NCBI GenBank assembly: GCA_035772405.1
Contig: JAYKKM010000377.1
Span: 62,001 to 126,000, forward strand
Length of the DNA stretch: 64,000 nt
Source of the DNA: Chrysogorgia sp. JL179-B06
Lineage: Eukaryota > Cnidaria > Anthozoa > Scleralcyonacea > Chrysogorgiidae
Reading direction: 5' to 3'
In this document: piece after piece, positions 63,009 through 64,000 of the stretch
Position numbering within the stretch: the stretch's first letter is position 1
How the letters are laid out: every line of letters starts with the position of its first letter
Notes under the pieces: generated by a model
What the model saw: only the letters and a program-made list of their open reading frames with translations
Told to the model about the DNA's origin: nothing
Databases searched by the model: none
Position numbers and translations under genes: made by a program

Positions 63009-64000
63009 GTAGGTTTATAAATAACGTTGTGGATAAGCGTCTGTTCGTCTCACCGTCTCGAGCATCACTTTATTCAAAGTTCAAACGAATTCGCTCAACC
63101 AGAGGTTGCTGTGTATTGCGTTGTATGTGTAACAGTTACTGATCTGTGAAATAGGACTTGGTCTAGCAACTCATTATTCGTGTGCGGCATAAAATAAAGT
63201 CGACCGGCGCCACACATTTAGACTACGTAAACAGTCAGTGAAATCTGTTGGTAGCAATTTTTAGCTACGTTTGTGTACATAAAAAATTGGTTTTAAAGTA
63301 TTTGGGAAAATTTCTTTTATGAATCCAACATTTATGCACTTTAATCGGTAGCATGTTTCGAAACTCTATTTAACCAACACTAACCCTTTTTAAATACTAA
63401 CCCTAATTACTCAGGCTACCTGTAGTAGCACGAGTCTTAAATTCGGCTTCATTTTTATTATTTTTATTTTTGGGGTTCCACAAATTTGCAAAATTGCGCA
63501 ATAATATTTCCCGTAGGCATGTTGCGGGTCAATAACCGAGTTCATTCTTTGCGACAGCTTTGCTTTTCGTCGAGTTGTTCTCTGACTCTGTTGGTAGATT
63601 TTGAAAGTAACTGGATCGTGAATTGATCGTGAATACGCTCACGATCAATTCGTTACGCTTAGCCAAATTTAGGAAATTAAGAGAATTTTACACTGAGAAA
63701 TTCGCCAAAACAACCGTTTAATTTCCTTTCAACCTATTCTAAGTATAAATTTGCATTTGACATTCTAAAGGTCACAAACTGTGGTTTTTTAATAACATCA
63801 GCATAAAATCCTTTATTACTCAGGCTACTGTGGTTGTACGAGTCGTTTCGACTCCGTTTCTGTATCTGTGGAGCCGGGTTTTAAGGTTTTTATATCTGTG
63901 ACCAGTGCATGTGCCTTCTTTCTTTTTGATCGAGTGGTTCGAACTGAAGTATTTTTTCCAGCTGCTTTAATGCTTGGAAGTGTTTGAAGTCAGTTATATG
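63009..64000. other. Start of the last CUL3 intron in the window
   Basis: The donor GTAGGT opens this stretch. I looked for the short terminal exon (family ending about KVYTYVA and a stop) and did not find it. ACTCAGGCTAC followed by TAGCACGAGTC-like and GTACGAGTCG-like sequence recurs at 63410 and 63820, a minor direct repeat. Confidence 0.6.

Overview
This 64-kb window is animal nuclear DNA, most likely from an anthozoan cnidarian (coral or sea anemone). The evidence is an intron-rich metazoan gene, about 37% GC by eye, and a dense mix of short inverted-repeat DNA transposons, CR1/L2-like LINE tails, Penelope-like fragments, a small Ty3-type LTR element and a MULE fragment. The phylum call is inference. 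That it is an animal is firm.

Only one host gene can be supported: the plus-strand gene for the ubiquitin-ligase scaffold cullin-3 (CUL3). I traced 23 consecutive coding exons from 7725 to 63008. Their lengths and phases join without a break into 662 codons plus two bases. The fragment starts inside the N-terminal cullin repeats (about 88 residues of the family are missing 5' of the window) and ends a few codons before the expected C-terminus (the last exon is 3' of the window). The neddylation lysine lies in the penultimate exon present (60399-60401). Twenty-one of the 22 complete introns have GT-AG ends. The intron at 57751-60370 instead has ATATCC at its start, TCCTTAAC near its end and a terminal AC, which is the textbook form of a minor-spliceosome (U12) AT-AC intron.

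Layout: 1-7724 is intron with LINE and Penelope remnants, a TTAA-flanked foldback element and a minisatellite. 7839-15985 is an 8.1-kb intron with a compound 2.75-kb inverted repeat, each arm interrupted by a hAT-like element, and a possible unrelated promoter and first exon near 8920-9150. 16058-24898 has four exons close to one another and several foldback elements. 24947-31055 has nested TTAA elements. 31226-34027 is a deleted Ty3-like retrotransposon sitting 15 bases from a splice donor. 35377-42179 holds six clustered exons and a 1.25-kb GAT-rich minisatellite. 44256-55276 holds two large introns full of transposons. 55379-62901 holds the last exons, with more LINE and TTAA elements.

No complete second gene, CRISPR array, rRNA or convincing functional tRNA was found. 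The most noteworthy signals are the AT-AC intron, a set of TTAA-flanked long-palindrome elements, an 88-bp GC-rich palindrome bracketed by a 10-bp direct repeat, and a minisatellite whose first unit begins exactly at a splice donor.
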